Source: Thalassia testudinum (Eukaryota > Streptophyta > Magnoliopsida > Alismatales > Hydrocharitaceae). Taken from it: a stretch of 64,000 nucleotides of DNA. The first letter of the stretch is position 1. The number at the start of each line of letters is the position of its first letter. The stretch covers positions 8,618,001 through 8,682,000 of the forward strand of contig JAZHRO010000062.1 of NCBI GenBank assembly GCA_037157565.1, written 5' to 3'. The position numbers and the translations under genes are program-made. This document shows, piece after piece, positions 54,672 to 64,000 of this stretch. Below the pieces are notes generated by a model, which was not told the origin of the DNA, made no database searches, and saw only the letters and a list, made by a program, of their open reading frames with translations.

Positions 54672-57600
54672 ATGGAGGGAAGCATCACCGTGATAAGATA
54701 CGCCGAAGGGTAGTCCATTAGCCGTCCTCCCTACTTCGATGGGAGTGACTTTGTATATTGGAAGTTGAGAATGAAGGCGTGGCTTCAAGCCACCGAGTTC
54801 GAGATATGGGATCGTTGCGAGACCCCGTTCACCATCTTAGAGAAACCCAAAGGAGGTTATATGGTGCAGCAAGTACGCGAACTCAACCTCAACACAAAAG
54901 CCATGAACTCTCTCTATTGCTCTCTTAGTATTGATGATAAGCCATATCTAGCTTTAATTAGTCATATTCCATTAATAAATGCTCCTACATAACTGCCAAA
55001 GGATCGTAATTCACTGCACATCATTTCTGAGAGTTTAACATGAAACTAGGGTCAAAACTGTAATTTTACCATCATATCGTGAATGTAGAATAATCATGGG
55101 TTTTCTCAGGGATTTATTAAAGGTCAAATATTCACTAAAGTCTAACAAAAGGGTTCGTGCAGACAGAAATGGGTTTTCACGCGTTACGAGAATTAAATGA
55201 CATCTGAAATACTAAAAATAGACTAGCTTAATTAATTGAGGTTCTGGTTAAGATAAAATTCACCTAAACCCTCTAAAAATTATAGAAAAATATTCTCTAG
55301 GGTTTGGCATTCTTGATTTGACCATCAGAGCCCATTTTGACCTAAAATAGAGTCTCAGATAGATATTTGCCCTAATTTGGGTTTTTGCATAAATTAACTA
55401 GTCAAACTTGGTTAAAACCTAAATCCAACTTCACTATCAGATTCCTTGGGTTCAAATTAGATTTTTACCAAAATTTGGGCCCAATCAGAGATCACCTTGA
55501 CCTAGTTTGCATTGTAATCCTATTCTGACTCTTTTTCTTACAAAGAACCCCTCAACTTTTGAAATCCTTGCAGGGAACCCCCTAACTTCTTCATCTTCTT
55601 AACATCCAGGTCCCTTCCTCCATTAGGAATAGCTCCGGCGAGATTCGAGTGAGATTTTCTCGTTCGTTTCTCAATCATTCAGTCCCAGATTTGAACTAGA
55701 AATTCCTTGAGGAATTCTCTTTCAATCAAACCAGGCCTTGGACCCTAAGTCTTTCCCAATCTCCCATGAGAACGCATGGGAGATGTGGGTATCCCACATG
55801 CGCAAGAAGCTCAAAGTTTCCAAGCTTGTTTCCAATCTTGGAACTCCACCCCAAGCCCTATAAAAGCACTCCTAATGCAAGGCCGTGCTCCTTAGCTAGG
55901 TTTTGAGGCCAAATACCCCTTCTTCCTCCCTCTCCGGCCATGTTCCGCCCTAGCTCTGGTGACCTCTGTCCCCTTCGTCCTACAGACAACCAACGGTCAA
56001 ATTGGCTTGTCCATCTTTTTCCTCATCCTCCGCCACACCTCGCCAGCCAAAGCAAGGGCTGTCTCCCCCTCTCTTCGCCACCGTCTCCTTTAAGGAACAC
56101 GCTTCTTCCACGGTGTCGGCCATCACATCAGTGCTCGTATTCCTTCCCATTCTTCCATTAAATTAGGTTCTATTTCTTCTTCTCCTCCTCTACATCATTT
56201 TCGTCTATCTAAACTCTTGATTCAACCTAAGATCATGCGTCTCCCCCTCTGTCTTTCTTTGCTTCAGCCGAGCTTCGACGAGGTCGCGAGCATGCTATAC
56301 ACCACCAAATCACGTCGTTCGACCTCCAGAAGCTTCGCTGCATTCATCCACTCAAAACCCCTCATTCAATTTTTCCAAATACCCCCTACAACACACCACC
56401 AAACATACCCATCGCCACACTTCATCCCCGACATCATTCGGCCACCACACGCCCTAACTCCCCACGCAAACACCACCACCACATTCACCAACACTTGGCG
56501 AATGTCCTAAGATGTTCTAATGTGGTCGTGAGGCTGTATCTCATGTTTCAGGACTTCGCCGTTGCCACCACTATCTCTAGCTTCAATTGTAGTCCTCCGG
56601 CGAGCTCATAGCCTATATGCACTTCTAGGTGACATGGATTTCATCCGCGTGTCTATCTGTAGCTCCAATTGAAGAAGCGAAGCTACTAGCGGTTGTAATC
56701 GAGTGGTGGTTCTATCTGCAGCATTTACACGAAGAAGGCATGGAATTAGTGCCACATCATGAACAGATACCTGCGTGACCACACAAGTTGATTTTGTGAT
56801 TAGGGCTTATCACCTTCAACCACGGGGTGAGGTCCCACTTCACCCGACACACCCGGCCTGACTACCTATGCTAAGCACTCCTCACTCATCACCACCCCTA
56901 ATAAGCCTGGACCCAGGTGTGCGCGATCCGATTGCCCGGTCATCTGAGAGAGAAAGGAGAGGAGGAAAATAAGAGAGAGCACGAGAAAGGGGGGTTTTGC
57001 TCTGTAGAGTGGCTAACACGTAGCTAAATTTGAGGGGTTGTTTCCCTTGTGCTGCGAAGGAAAGAAAGAGAAAGGCTGAAGAAGAGAGAGAAAGAAGAAG
57101 AAAGGCTTTAAGAAGAAAAGCCTTGAATTCCTATTTGGCTTATTTTCTCGTGCTCATATATATATTAATTGAGATTAGCTCTTGAATTCCTATTTGCTCC
57201 CTGTGTTTGACCTCAGACTTGAAATTCAAGTTATAAATTGTATTTGTTTGAGCACATTTGTCCTATACTACAACGTATATCTTAAACAATGATGAATTTG
57301 TGCATCAACAAGCATGGAGGAGTTCAACCATATCTCAAGGTGTGACACTGCCTTTGAGATTTGGAGAGCTAGAAATAGCTCATGGAGAATCAAGCTTGGA
57401 GGAGGAAGAATCCGAGAAGGGATTGGAAAATGAAATCACATGTCTTGGCTTGATGACCATCACAAGCAATGACGAAAGTGAAGATGACAACAAAGAGGTA
57501 AACACTTTTAATGAATTGTATGAGCTTAGTAAGTCACTAAAAATAGAAAACAAGAGCATTAAAAAGAATCTTAGCTTTCTAAAATCTGAAAATGAAAGGT

Positions 57601-57891
57601 TAGAAATTCAACTTAAGGATCTAGAAACTAGTTTTAGTCCTAACATTTCTAAAAATGATAATTTATTGATATAAAATCATGACCTAATCAATGAAAACAG
57701 CAAATTGATTAAGGAAAATGTTAACTTGAAAATAGAACTTTCTTGCTTAAAGACCAAGATGCATATTGTAGAAGAAGAACTTGCATGTCTTAAGGAAAAT
57801 TCAAAGAATTTAATGAGTAGACTATAAAAATTCTCTAATGAAAGAATTAGTACTAGTCATAAGGTTGAGAAAGGATTTCCATCAAGGAGAC
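54672..57891 (+). pseudogene. Sirevirus-type gag, split by a solo LTR and internally deleted
   Basis: Coding starts with MEGSITVIRYAEG (54672), has a TAG after 13 codons, and continues as YFDGSDFVYWKLRMKAWLQA and AMNSLYCSLS to 54931. After the solo LTR it resumes as MEEFNHISRCDTAFEIW (57315 on). The match to EFNRISQCATAYEIW of the other Sirevirus gag confirms the join. About 57380 the reading jumps to the acidic part (SSLEEEESEKGLENEI) and the coiled coil (SIKKNLSFLKSENERLE), so the central gag and zinc knuckle have been deleted. Further stops lie at 57672 and 57826. It ends at 57891, where element G is inserted. Confidence 0.85.
54932..57310 (+). mobile_element. Solo LTR of family 1 (copy 3) inside Sirevirus gag
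   Basis: It begins TGATGATAAGCCATATCTAG and ends GTGCATCAACA. Flanks are AGTAT (54927-54931) and AGCAT (57311-57315), a target duplication with one transition. It interrupts an otherwise readable gag codon run (CSLS/MEEFN). Length 2379 bp, with TATA box CTATAAAAGC at 55858-55867 and the purine tract at 56940-57120. No internal region. Confidence 0.92.
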
Positions 57892-58907
57892 TGATGTAAA
57901 CACATTTACACTACTTAAAATGTCTATTTATGCATGTTCTTAAGCATAGGATTGCATTTCATGATATAGATATTGCATAACATGCATCATCTTGCATTTA
58001 GAGTAGTTTGAATAAAATGGAGGCTAATTGTCTCCTTTTATGTGCTTGGATAGGGCAAACATTTTATCGGGGCCTCGGATCAAAGATCCAACCATATGGA
58101 TGTGATCAGGGCGATGATTGGAGTTCAACGACTCCAAGATCACCCTAATCAGACATCCGTAGCATCAGATAGTGATCGGGGAACCCTAGAAGATCAAGGG
58201 CCAGGATGGTGTAAATCCACTCTTCAAATGACAAATCTGACTGCACAGATGAATTCAGATCGACGATTGTAGCCCAACGACGCAAAAATCAAGTCAATCC
58301 GACATTCGTGGCACCATCTACAACTTCTAGAAGATGGATGGACAAGATGGCACCACATGGCGCCATCCCAGCCGCCCAAACGGCCGCTTACATTCCATGA
58401 AGACCGCGCACCCGCCCCCTCTCCGCCGTTGGATCTCGATCCAACGACTGTGGACGCGGCTCTTTAAAATCATCCGCGCGACCTTTTGGGCAAGGCAGCG
58501 CAGCGGTCCAGCGCCTTATCGCGAGGCGCTGGCACGCGTTCGAGCCTCGCCAAGTGATTTCTGAGGCGAGCGTGCGCGCTTTCATCAACTGTCAGATCAT
58601 AATCCAACGGCCGCACGCGCTCGATAGCGTTTACGTGCTATTGAACGCGCGGCGTCACGTGCGATCGCACGCGCCAAGTGGGCGCAGCAGCGGGGGGAGA
58701 TGCGTCTTAAGCCGTCCGATCTCACGATCGGACGGCTGAGAATCAAAGTACGTGCGTGAGCATTGTGCGTGGGCAGCTGAGGAAGCGCGCGTGGGTGCGA
58801 GAGCTATGCCCACGTTGGGGGCTTTAGTGATGGATTTATCCGTCACTAAAGACCCCTCATTTATTATTTTGAAGTTGTAATGTCCATTTTGCCCCCACTC
58901 CTTGCAA

Positions 58908-58917
58908 CTATAAAAGG
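58908..58917 (+). promoter_or_regulatory. TATA box of element G LTR
   Basis: CTATAAAAGG followed by AGACCCCCTCCATACG, identical wording in both element E LTRs (45286-45295, 51199-51207). Confidence 0.8.
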
Positions 58918-59681
58918 AGACCCCCTCCATACGAAATTCTCATCCCTTCCTTCTCTTCTCTACCCCTCCAAAGCTCAAGAGAAGCTTGTCCCACACCCAG
59001 GATGCTTCTCGCGAGATAAAGTCCAAATTTTCGTCCCCCTTTGGAAGTGGATCTCACGACGACGATGGCGTGCTGCTCCGTTCCCGTTCTTCTGCTTTGT
59101 CCTCCTTCGTCCTGCTTCGTTCTCCTTCGTCCAGGCGTCGTCCCGTCCGGCTTGTCCTCCAAGCAGCCGTCGAAGAGGATTTCTCTCTCCCTATTCTTTT
59201 TACTGCTTTCTAGTATAGATTTACTGCTTTCTAGTGTAGTTCTGCTCGTCCTCCAAGCAATCGTCGAGGAGGACATTTCTCCCTCCATTCTTTTAATGCT
59301 TTCTAGAGTAAATTTATCGCTTTCTAGTGTAATTGTTTTATGCTTTCTAGTTGTAATGAACAATCTCCTCAATGATAAATTCTTTGTTTATTCTACATCT
59401 CATTTTGATTTCTATGTGTAATATTCTCTCTCTCTATCTTACCCTCTCTCTCTCTTCTATTTGTTGTAGATACTTAGATAGTTTTAAATTGAATTACTTC
59501 GTGACAAATAAAAAGAAACGCGTAGTTTTTAAATCAAACGTTCGCCTCCCTGTGTTCGACCCGGAATTTCAATTTCGGTATAAATTTTATTTGTTGAACA
59601 CGAATTCTTCGCTTTCAAGCTACAACGACAGGTTTTCTAAAATCGAACACGTTAGCGTAGCGATTCACACGTTCAACATTT

Positions 59682-59698
59682 TGGCGCCGTTGCCGGGG
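59682..59698 (+). other. Element G primer-binding site, perfect tRNA-Asp match
   Basis: TGGCGCCGTTGCCGGGG, three bases after the LTR, equals the full 17-base complement of the tRNA-Asp 3' end as I recall it. The four other tRNA-Asp-type sites in this window differ from it only by transitions. Confidence 0.93.
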
Positions 59699-59840
59699 AG
59701 GCGACGATCTTTGATTTCTCTTCGCGTTTTGTAACTTGCAATTCATTTACATCACTTTTCTCTTTTCTTATTGTAATTGCAGGTACTCTTTCGAGACAGG
59801 AAAAAGCGGTAGATCAGAGAAAAGTGCTGCAGAAGGTTCT

Positions 59841-60842
59841 GTAAGTTATCCCCCACCTCCCACCTATTAGATTTCATTCCACAACATAATAATTCAAACA
59901 TCAATCAACCTAGGTGTTTTTATAAACTCTAAGGTTAGATTATTTGTTGTTTAACACCCATACTCACCCCAACCCCCACATTAAAAAGAAAAAGAAAAAG
60001 AAAAATTAAAAAAAAAATCTCACAGAGGTACACAACCTCATCCGATTTTCTAACTCAATCGGTAAACAGATCTTAGGAGCCGGTACACTCATCCAAACAC
60101 ATAATCGAGTAGAAATCAGATTAGGTAATCATTTGTGTGCCTAATTAAGTGGTGCATCAGGCCAGTTGTTTGAGTTGTTTGGGTCGTACCACTTCAAATA
60201 AAATAAACTCATCAAGTAGCTGCCACTTGGGTTCAACTCTTAGGGTTTACCAGGCACTCCACATTCTTTTTAAGCTTTAAAGGAAAATATCTTCACCTGT
60301 GCTTGTAAAACTTGGTGTGCCAACGAAAGTTGTTTGAAAATACCTAAAGTTGAATCCTAAAAGCTACTAAGCAAGATTTGAACCTTAAAATTCACCACAT
60401 CAAAAATAATCTTGCTTGAAAACCACTGGTTGTGCACGCACACACGAATCAATCAATCATTAAGGGCACAACCCATTTAAAGGGCCCATCACATTCCAAA
60501 GCACATTCAAACCTAGTCGTAAATAAAATAGAGTAGACGTTGGCCTTAAGGATTGGACTCGCTCTTTAGAACCCAGAACGAGATTATTTTCGATTAGTCT
60601 GTTTCTACTGTTCAATCTGATGTCTAGCTAGGGGAATAGAGTCAAACGATCGCGGCTGGGGGGTACACTAGGAACTGAAGGCGCAAGCCGAAGGAAGAAC
60701 CTTCTCCCCAGTCCCTCCTAACTGGTTGGATTGAACAGACGGAAGTAGATCAAATCGTTCCTTTATCTCAAGATGGGTTTTGGGAGTTTGTAGGTCTGTA
60801 GGCTAACCCATTTAAGGACAGATTTGATTGTTTGTATTGCAG
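59841..60842 (+). other. Candidate leader intron of element G
   Basis: Donor GGTTCT|GTAAGTTATC at 59841 and acceptor TTTGTATTGCAG|GG ending at 60842. The same exon edges are found in element E. The first ATG of the protein lies 26 bases downstream (60868). Confidence 0.6.
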
Positions 60843-60867
60843 GGCACCTTTCTTCCTCCCGTGTCTC

Positions 60868-62667
60868 ATGAATCCTTCCACATATTTCACGCATTCCCGC
60901 TCTTTCCCTCCTGTTGTGAATTATCCTCAACATGACGATTATCCCGACTCGTATTGTAATCGACCATCAGTTAGTTGGGATAATTCGGATTGGGGATACA
61001 ATTCCGGACCCCTCGTGTTTAGGGTCTAACCCTGAACATTTTGATTTTGATTTCTATCCATCTCAGAGCTACATTGATTATAGATCGTCATCCTTTCATG
61101 AACAACCTAATACGATCTACAATCAAGAAGGATACATCGATCCTTACCCATCCTTTGATTTCACTGCCTTTAGGTCGTCACCATCTTTTGAACAATCTGA
61201 AATGACCTATTATCAGGAAGGGTATAACGAATCTCAATTCGTTAATTCCTCTGCATTGATGTCAAACCCGCCCAATCCTGAACCAACTCATTTGGTTCAG
61301 GTTAATCAGGTTCAAGATAAGGTTCTAGCTAACTTGAGGAATATCATACAATCTTTAGAAGTTTAGCCAATGCCTTGCATTGAGAGATTGGAGCCCCTGA
61401 TTGAAATGATTGATGATTTAAACAAGTCTTTGTTGGATTGTCTCCAGGATGTTAAGGATAAGAACTCGGGTGAGTTTCTACTTGGGAAATTAGTGAAATT
61501 GAGGATGAGATTCGCGGTTGCTTTGATTCAATCTTAGAATAATTCCCAGGATGAACCCTCTTCAGGAAAGCCAATGATAGAACCCGCTCAGGCACCTGTT
61601 GGGGGGACACGTGTTACGAGGTTGACCAGATTGAATTAAAGCGACCAATTAAGGATGATTTGATTTCTTCACCTGAGATCCCTGAGCCGGGTTACGAGGA
61701 AACGTATGTCTCCTTGGAATAGAAAGTGACAAATGATTTTGGGACATACATTGATACAGATACTGATTTCTTTGATGGTGAAGATTCAAGTTGCGAAGTC
61801 TCACGCGAGTTTTCTGAACACGATTTCTGTGTGACGATTGGGCCTGAGGAATCTGATAGATCATTTGATAGCCCAATAACTGAGGAAATTGATCTTAGGG
61901 AACACATTACAGATCCAGGATTACATTTTCTGGATGAATCAATTCAATGCCTTGATTATCAGTTACACCCTGTTGAGCTTATCGATAATTCTGTTTCTGA
62001 GATAATTAGACCCATGCCAATTCTGATTCTGCCACATCATTTAGACTTGGAGATTTCAGACGGGGTGATTAACATGCAAGAGGTCCTGGAATTTGATATG
62101 CTGAATGAGGAGGATAGGAGCTGGGAAGTTTTGATTTGGGAAGTTAATTTTGGAGGAAATGGAAGATTGTGTCAAAGGGTTCCTTTTAAGCTGAAATCAT
62201 CAAATCAAAGCCCTTACGACAATTATTTCGAGGATGTTCAACTCAAGCACACATTCAACGATTATCCTTTTGAACTTCAATTCTCTGTAACTCGACTTTT
62301 TGGTCTTGGGTTGCATCCTCATAACTCGCAGGCCCGACCCCGCTTGCATTCTGATTTTAGGTTTTGGGTAATTTTTATCCAGAACCTAAGATATTCTCGA
62401 TTATGGGGGATGGGTCTGCACCACAATCTGGTCCACATCTGTGGACCTCTGTTGATAGGTCAGAGGATTCTTCTATTCATTTTAATTCTGACCAGCAATT
62501 GTGATTTCTTCATTTCTTTTCTTTGTATAGTGTGCCTAACTGAAGGCACTAAACTCAGCACATATACAGTTCTTTTTAGTTTTCATCTCGGAGCAGACCT
62601 GACATTCACGCAATTCAGGTGCTTTCTTCGCTTTTCCACTCTGTTTTATGTCTTTTTAATACAATGA
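60868..62667 (+). pseudogene. Element G protein, homologue of the element E protein
   Basis: It starts MNPSTYFTHSRSFPPVVNYPQ (60868). After a frameshift near 61010 it continues as SCLGSNPEHFDFDFYPSQSY, then NTIYNQEGYIDPYPSFDF and PTHLVQVNQVQDKVLANLRN. A TAG at 61364 follows, then IERLEPLIEMIDDLNKSLLD, another TAG near 61538 and a frameshift near 61600. It stays open from 61726 to 62665 (FGTYIDTDTDFFDGEDSSCEV to FSTLFYVFLIQ). The hydrophobic C-terminal stretch ILLFILILTSNCDFFISFLC is kept. It is more broken than element E, although its PBS is better preserved. No known domain is recognised. Confidence 0.75.
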
Positions 62668-63915
62668 GGACATTGCATTAGATAGGCATGGGGGGGTGGA
62701 TATTTATCTCTGAATTCATTCGTCAGCTCCGTAGATTTGTTTTATTTTCTTTTATTAAGAAAAAAAATCAGAATTAGGAAGGAGAATTTGGGTTTAAGAA
62801 AATTTTCAATCTTAGGAAATACTACATTAAGATCTGAACACAAAGACCCTTCAGGTCTTTGGACTTAATCAGCCCATGTATCCACTAAAATGTGGATTTG
62901 TTTTTCGAGTCCTCGCCATCTTAATTCTATTATAATTGGAATAAATAAGTTTGGGTGATAAGTACACGACTTATCAACCCACCCTCTGATTTGAGGGAAT
63001 TTCTGAGTTTTAAGCATCTACACACTTTCTTTGCATTGACTCATTGTTCGACGATTCTAACGGAATTTGGGTAGCTAATGAACCTTCTAGGGTGATATGG
63101 CTGGCAAGTTATCGTGGGTAACAGCCCATAGGTAGGTTGTCCAGAGCCCAGTCACTGGACCTTTCTCTTTTTGCTGCCTTTAGGTAAATCTTAGACCAGG
63201 GAAGCCACCTACTTAAAAAAAAAAAAGAAAGAAAAAAAAATAAAAAAGAAACGGAGAAAAGAAAAAAAAGAAATAAGCCACACTTCGTCGCACGAGTATG
63301 GCTGGCAAGTTGTCGGTGGTAACAACTCATCGACCGGTTGTCCAGAACCCAGCTCAGTAAATGCACTAAAAATTCCTAAAACACTTAGGAAGTAGCGGAG
63401 AAGTAGAATAAATCGGGGAGATATACACTAGATTCACCCTTGTGTTGACCCTGTAAAAAAAATAAAAGTAGGGAGAAAGCTACCGGTTGTAAAGATACAC
63501 CTTTAGGCAGAATTCTTTTTGAGGTCACCTAGAGGCGTAGAAATCCGAAGTCCGTTTTAACTACCGGTCAACGAGTCTATCACATTCACAATAAGATGCT
63601 TAAAGCTTAGGATTCTAATCAAATCTTGGGTGAGTTGAATGGCCGTAGAAAGCCACTCTTAAACCCTAAAATTTGAAAATCCAAAAAAATTAGAAAAAAA
63701 AGAAAAAGAGAAAAAGAAAATTTTCTTTGAATAAGGCGAGGCTTGAGGCGGTCTGCATTTTGGCTGATACCCGGGCACTGTTGTGTTTTTGAAAGTTCAG
63801 TTCAGACAATTTCTTACTGATTGAAAATAACTCAGGTCCAAATAATCCAACCTAATTCTTTTATAAATAGCATATAGTTTTTGCTAGGGACTAGCAAAAG
63901 ATAGGCATGGGAGTA
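62668..63915 (+). other. Element G 3' non-coding region
   Basis: GAGGACATTGCATTAGATAGGCATGGGGGGGTGG directly after the frame is a PPT-like tract (quoted parts: GATAGGCATGGGGGGG). Boxes containing GGCTGGCAAGTT and GGTTGTCCAGA lie at 63099-63160 and 63299-63358, with an A-rich run between. The hairpin TTTTGCTAG-GGA-CTAGCAAAA is at 63879-63899, and the PPT GGCATGGGAGTA abuts the 3' LTR. Confidence 0.85.
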
Positions 63916-64000
63916 TGATGTAAACACATTTACACTACTTAAAATGTCTATTTATGCATGTTCTTAGGCATAGGATTGCATTTCATGATATAAATATTGC
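63916..64000 (+). mobile_element. Start of element G 3' LTR
   Basis: TGATGTAAACACATTTACAC and the following bases match 57892-57976 almost exactly. The window ends inside it. Confidence 0.93.

Larger units (their letters stand above)
52926..57891 (+). mobile_element. Second Sirevirus-like Copia element, 5' part
   Basis: LTR 52926-54614 (1689 bp), PBS, and a decayed gag (54672 onward) interrupted by a family-1 solo LTR (54932-57310). Element G is inserted at 57892, and the rest of this Copia lies beyond the window. The target duplication on the left should be TGCCT (52921-52925). The LTR start TGTTGGTGCAAGGGCACCACG and the gag wording are shared with the element at 27221-32711, but the LTR bodies have diverged. 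Confidence 0.88.
57892..64000 (+). mobile_element. Element G: non-autonomous LTR element of the E family, runs off window
   Basis: 5' LTR 57892-59678 (1787 bp, TGATGTAAACACATTT to ACGTTCAACA), tRNA-Asp PBS, 4.24-kb interior, and a 3' LTR starting at 63916. Only its first 85 bases are in the window, and they match the 5' LTR start closely. The interior matches element E in order and wording: leader intron candidate, one unknown protein, purine tract, duplicated boxes, hairpin, PPT. Left target duplication would be GAGAC (57887-57891). Confidence 0.92.

Noticed and set aside
1..64000. tRNA or rRNA genes
   Set aside because: The tRNA-like words found are primer-binding sites next to LTR ends; no cloverleaf-length sequence or rRNA core was recognised.

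Overview
This window is plant nuclear DNA made almost entirely of LTR retrotransposons stacked inside one another. I see no intact host gene, rRNA, tRNA gene or CRISPR array. The plant assignment rests on three things. Primer-binding sites match initiator tRNA-Met (TGGTATCAGAG-type) and tRNA-Asp (TGGCGCCGTTGCCGGGG-type). There is a chromodomain-bearing Ty3/Gypsy polyprotein of the Tekay/Del kind. There are Sirevirus-type Ty1/Copia gag genes with a coiled-coil tail. I cannot name the species.

Layout, left to right. 1-4702: 5' part of a minus-strand Ty3 element (A; gag, leader, PBS, 2.9-kb LTR), inserted in a Sirevirus-like LTR (4703-6228) that itself sits inside another minus-strand Ty3 element (B; leader 6229-8291, LTR 8311-10568). 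10569-10915: short unassigned backbone. 10916-42394: remains of a third minus-strand Ty3 element (D; gag relic, leader, PBS, LTR 41159-42394). Its leader is split by a solo LTR (11957-39717). That solo LTR is split by a complete 25-kb Tekay-type element (14070-39211, TSD CTTTG). The Tekay element carries three further insertions: a solo LTR (15372-22783, itself holding a 4.6-kb solo LTR at 18007-22605) in its 5' LTR, a gag-only Sirevirus derivative (27221-32711) in its RNase H region, and a solo LTR (37188-39143) in its 3' LTR. 42395-44589: backbone with degenerate tandem repeats, a hAT-like end and a degraded coding relic. 44590-52196: complete element E (TSD TGACC), which splits that relic. 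52538-52925: start of a short-LTR Copia element. 52926-57891: 5' part of a second Sirevirus-like element, holding a further solo LTR (54932-57310). 57892-64000: element G, same family as E, running off the window.

Two things stand out. First, E and G form a family with tRNA-Asp PBS, 1.7-1.8 kb LTRs, a conserved 1-kb leader intron candidate (GTAAGT...TTGCAG) and one roughly 600-codon reading frame of unrecognised function, with no gag, protease, RT or integrase visible. Second, arrays of the palindrome AGACGTCT (core GACGTC) occur in the LTRs of at least four otherwise unrelated retrotransposon families.

The insertion order is unusually secure, because most insertions have 5-bp target duplications and several have an uninterrupted homologous copy in the same window that shows the empty site. 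Decay is dominated by C-to-T changes. Almost every stop codon in the Tekay polyprotein is explained by CAG-to-TAG or CGA-to-TGA, as expected for methylated, silenced DNA. All family names and identities are by eye; no search or alignment was run.
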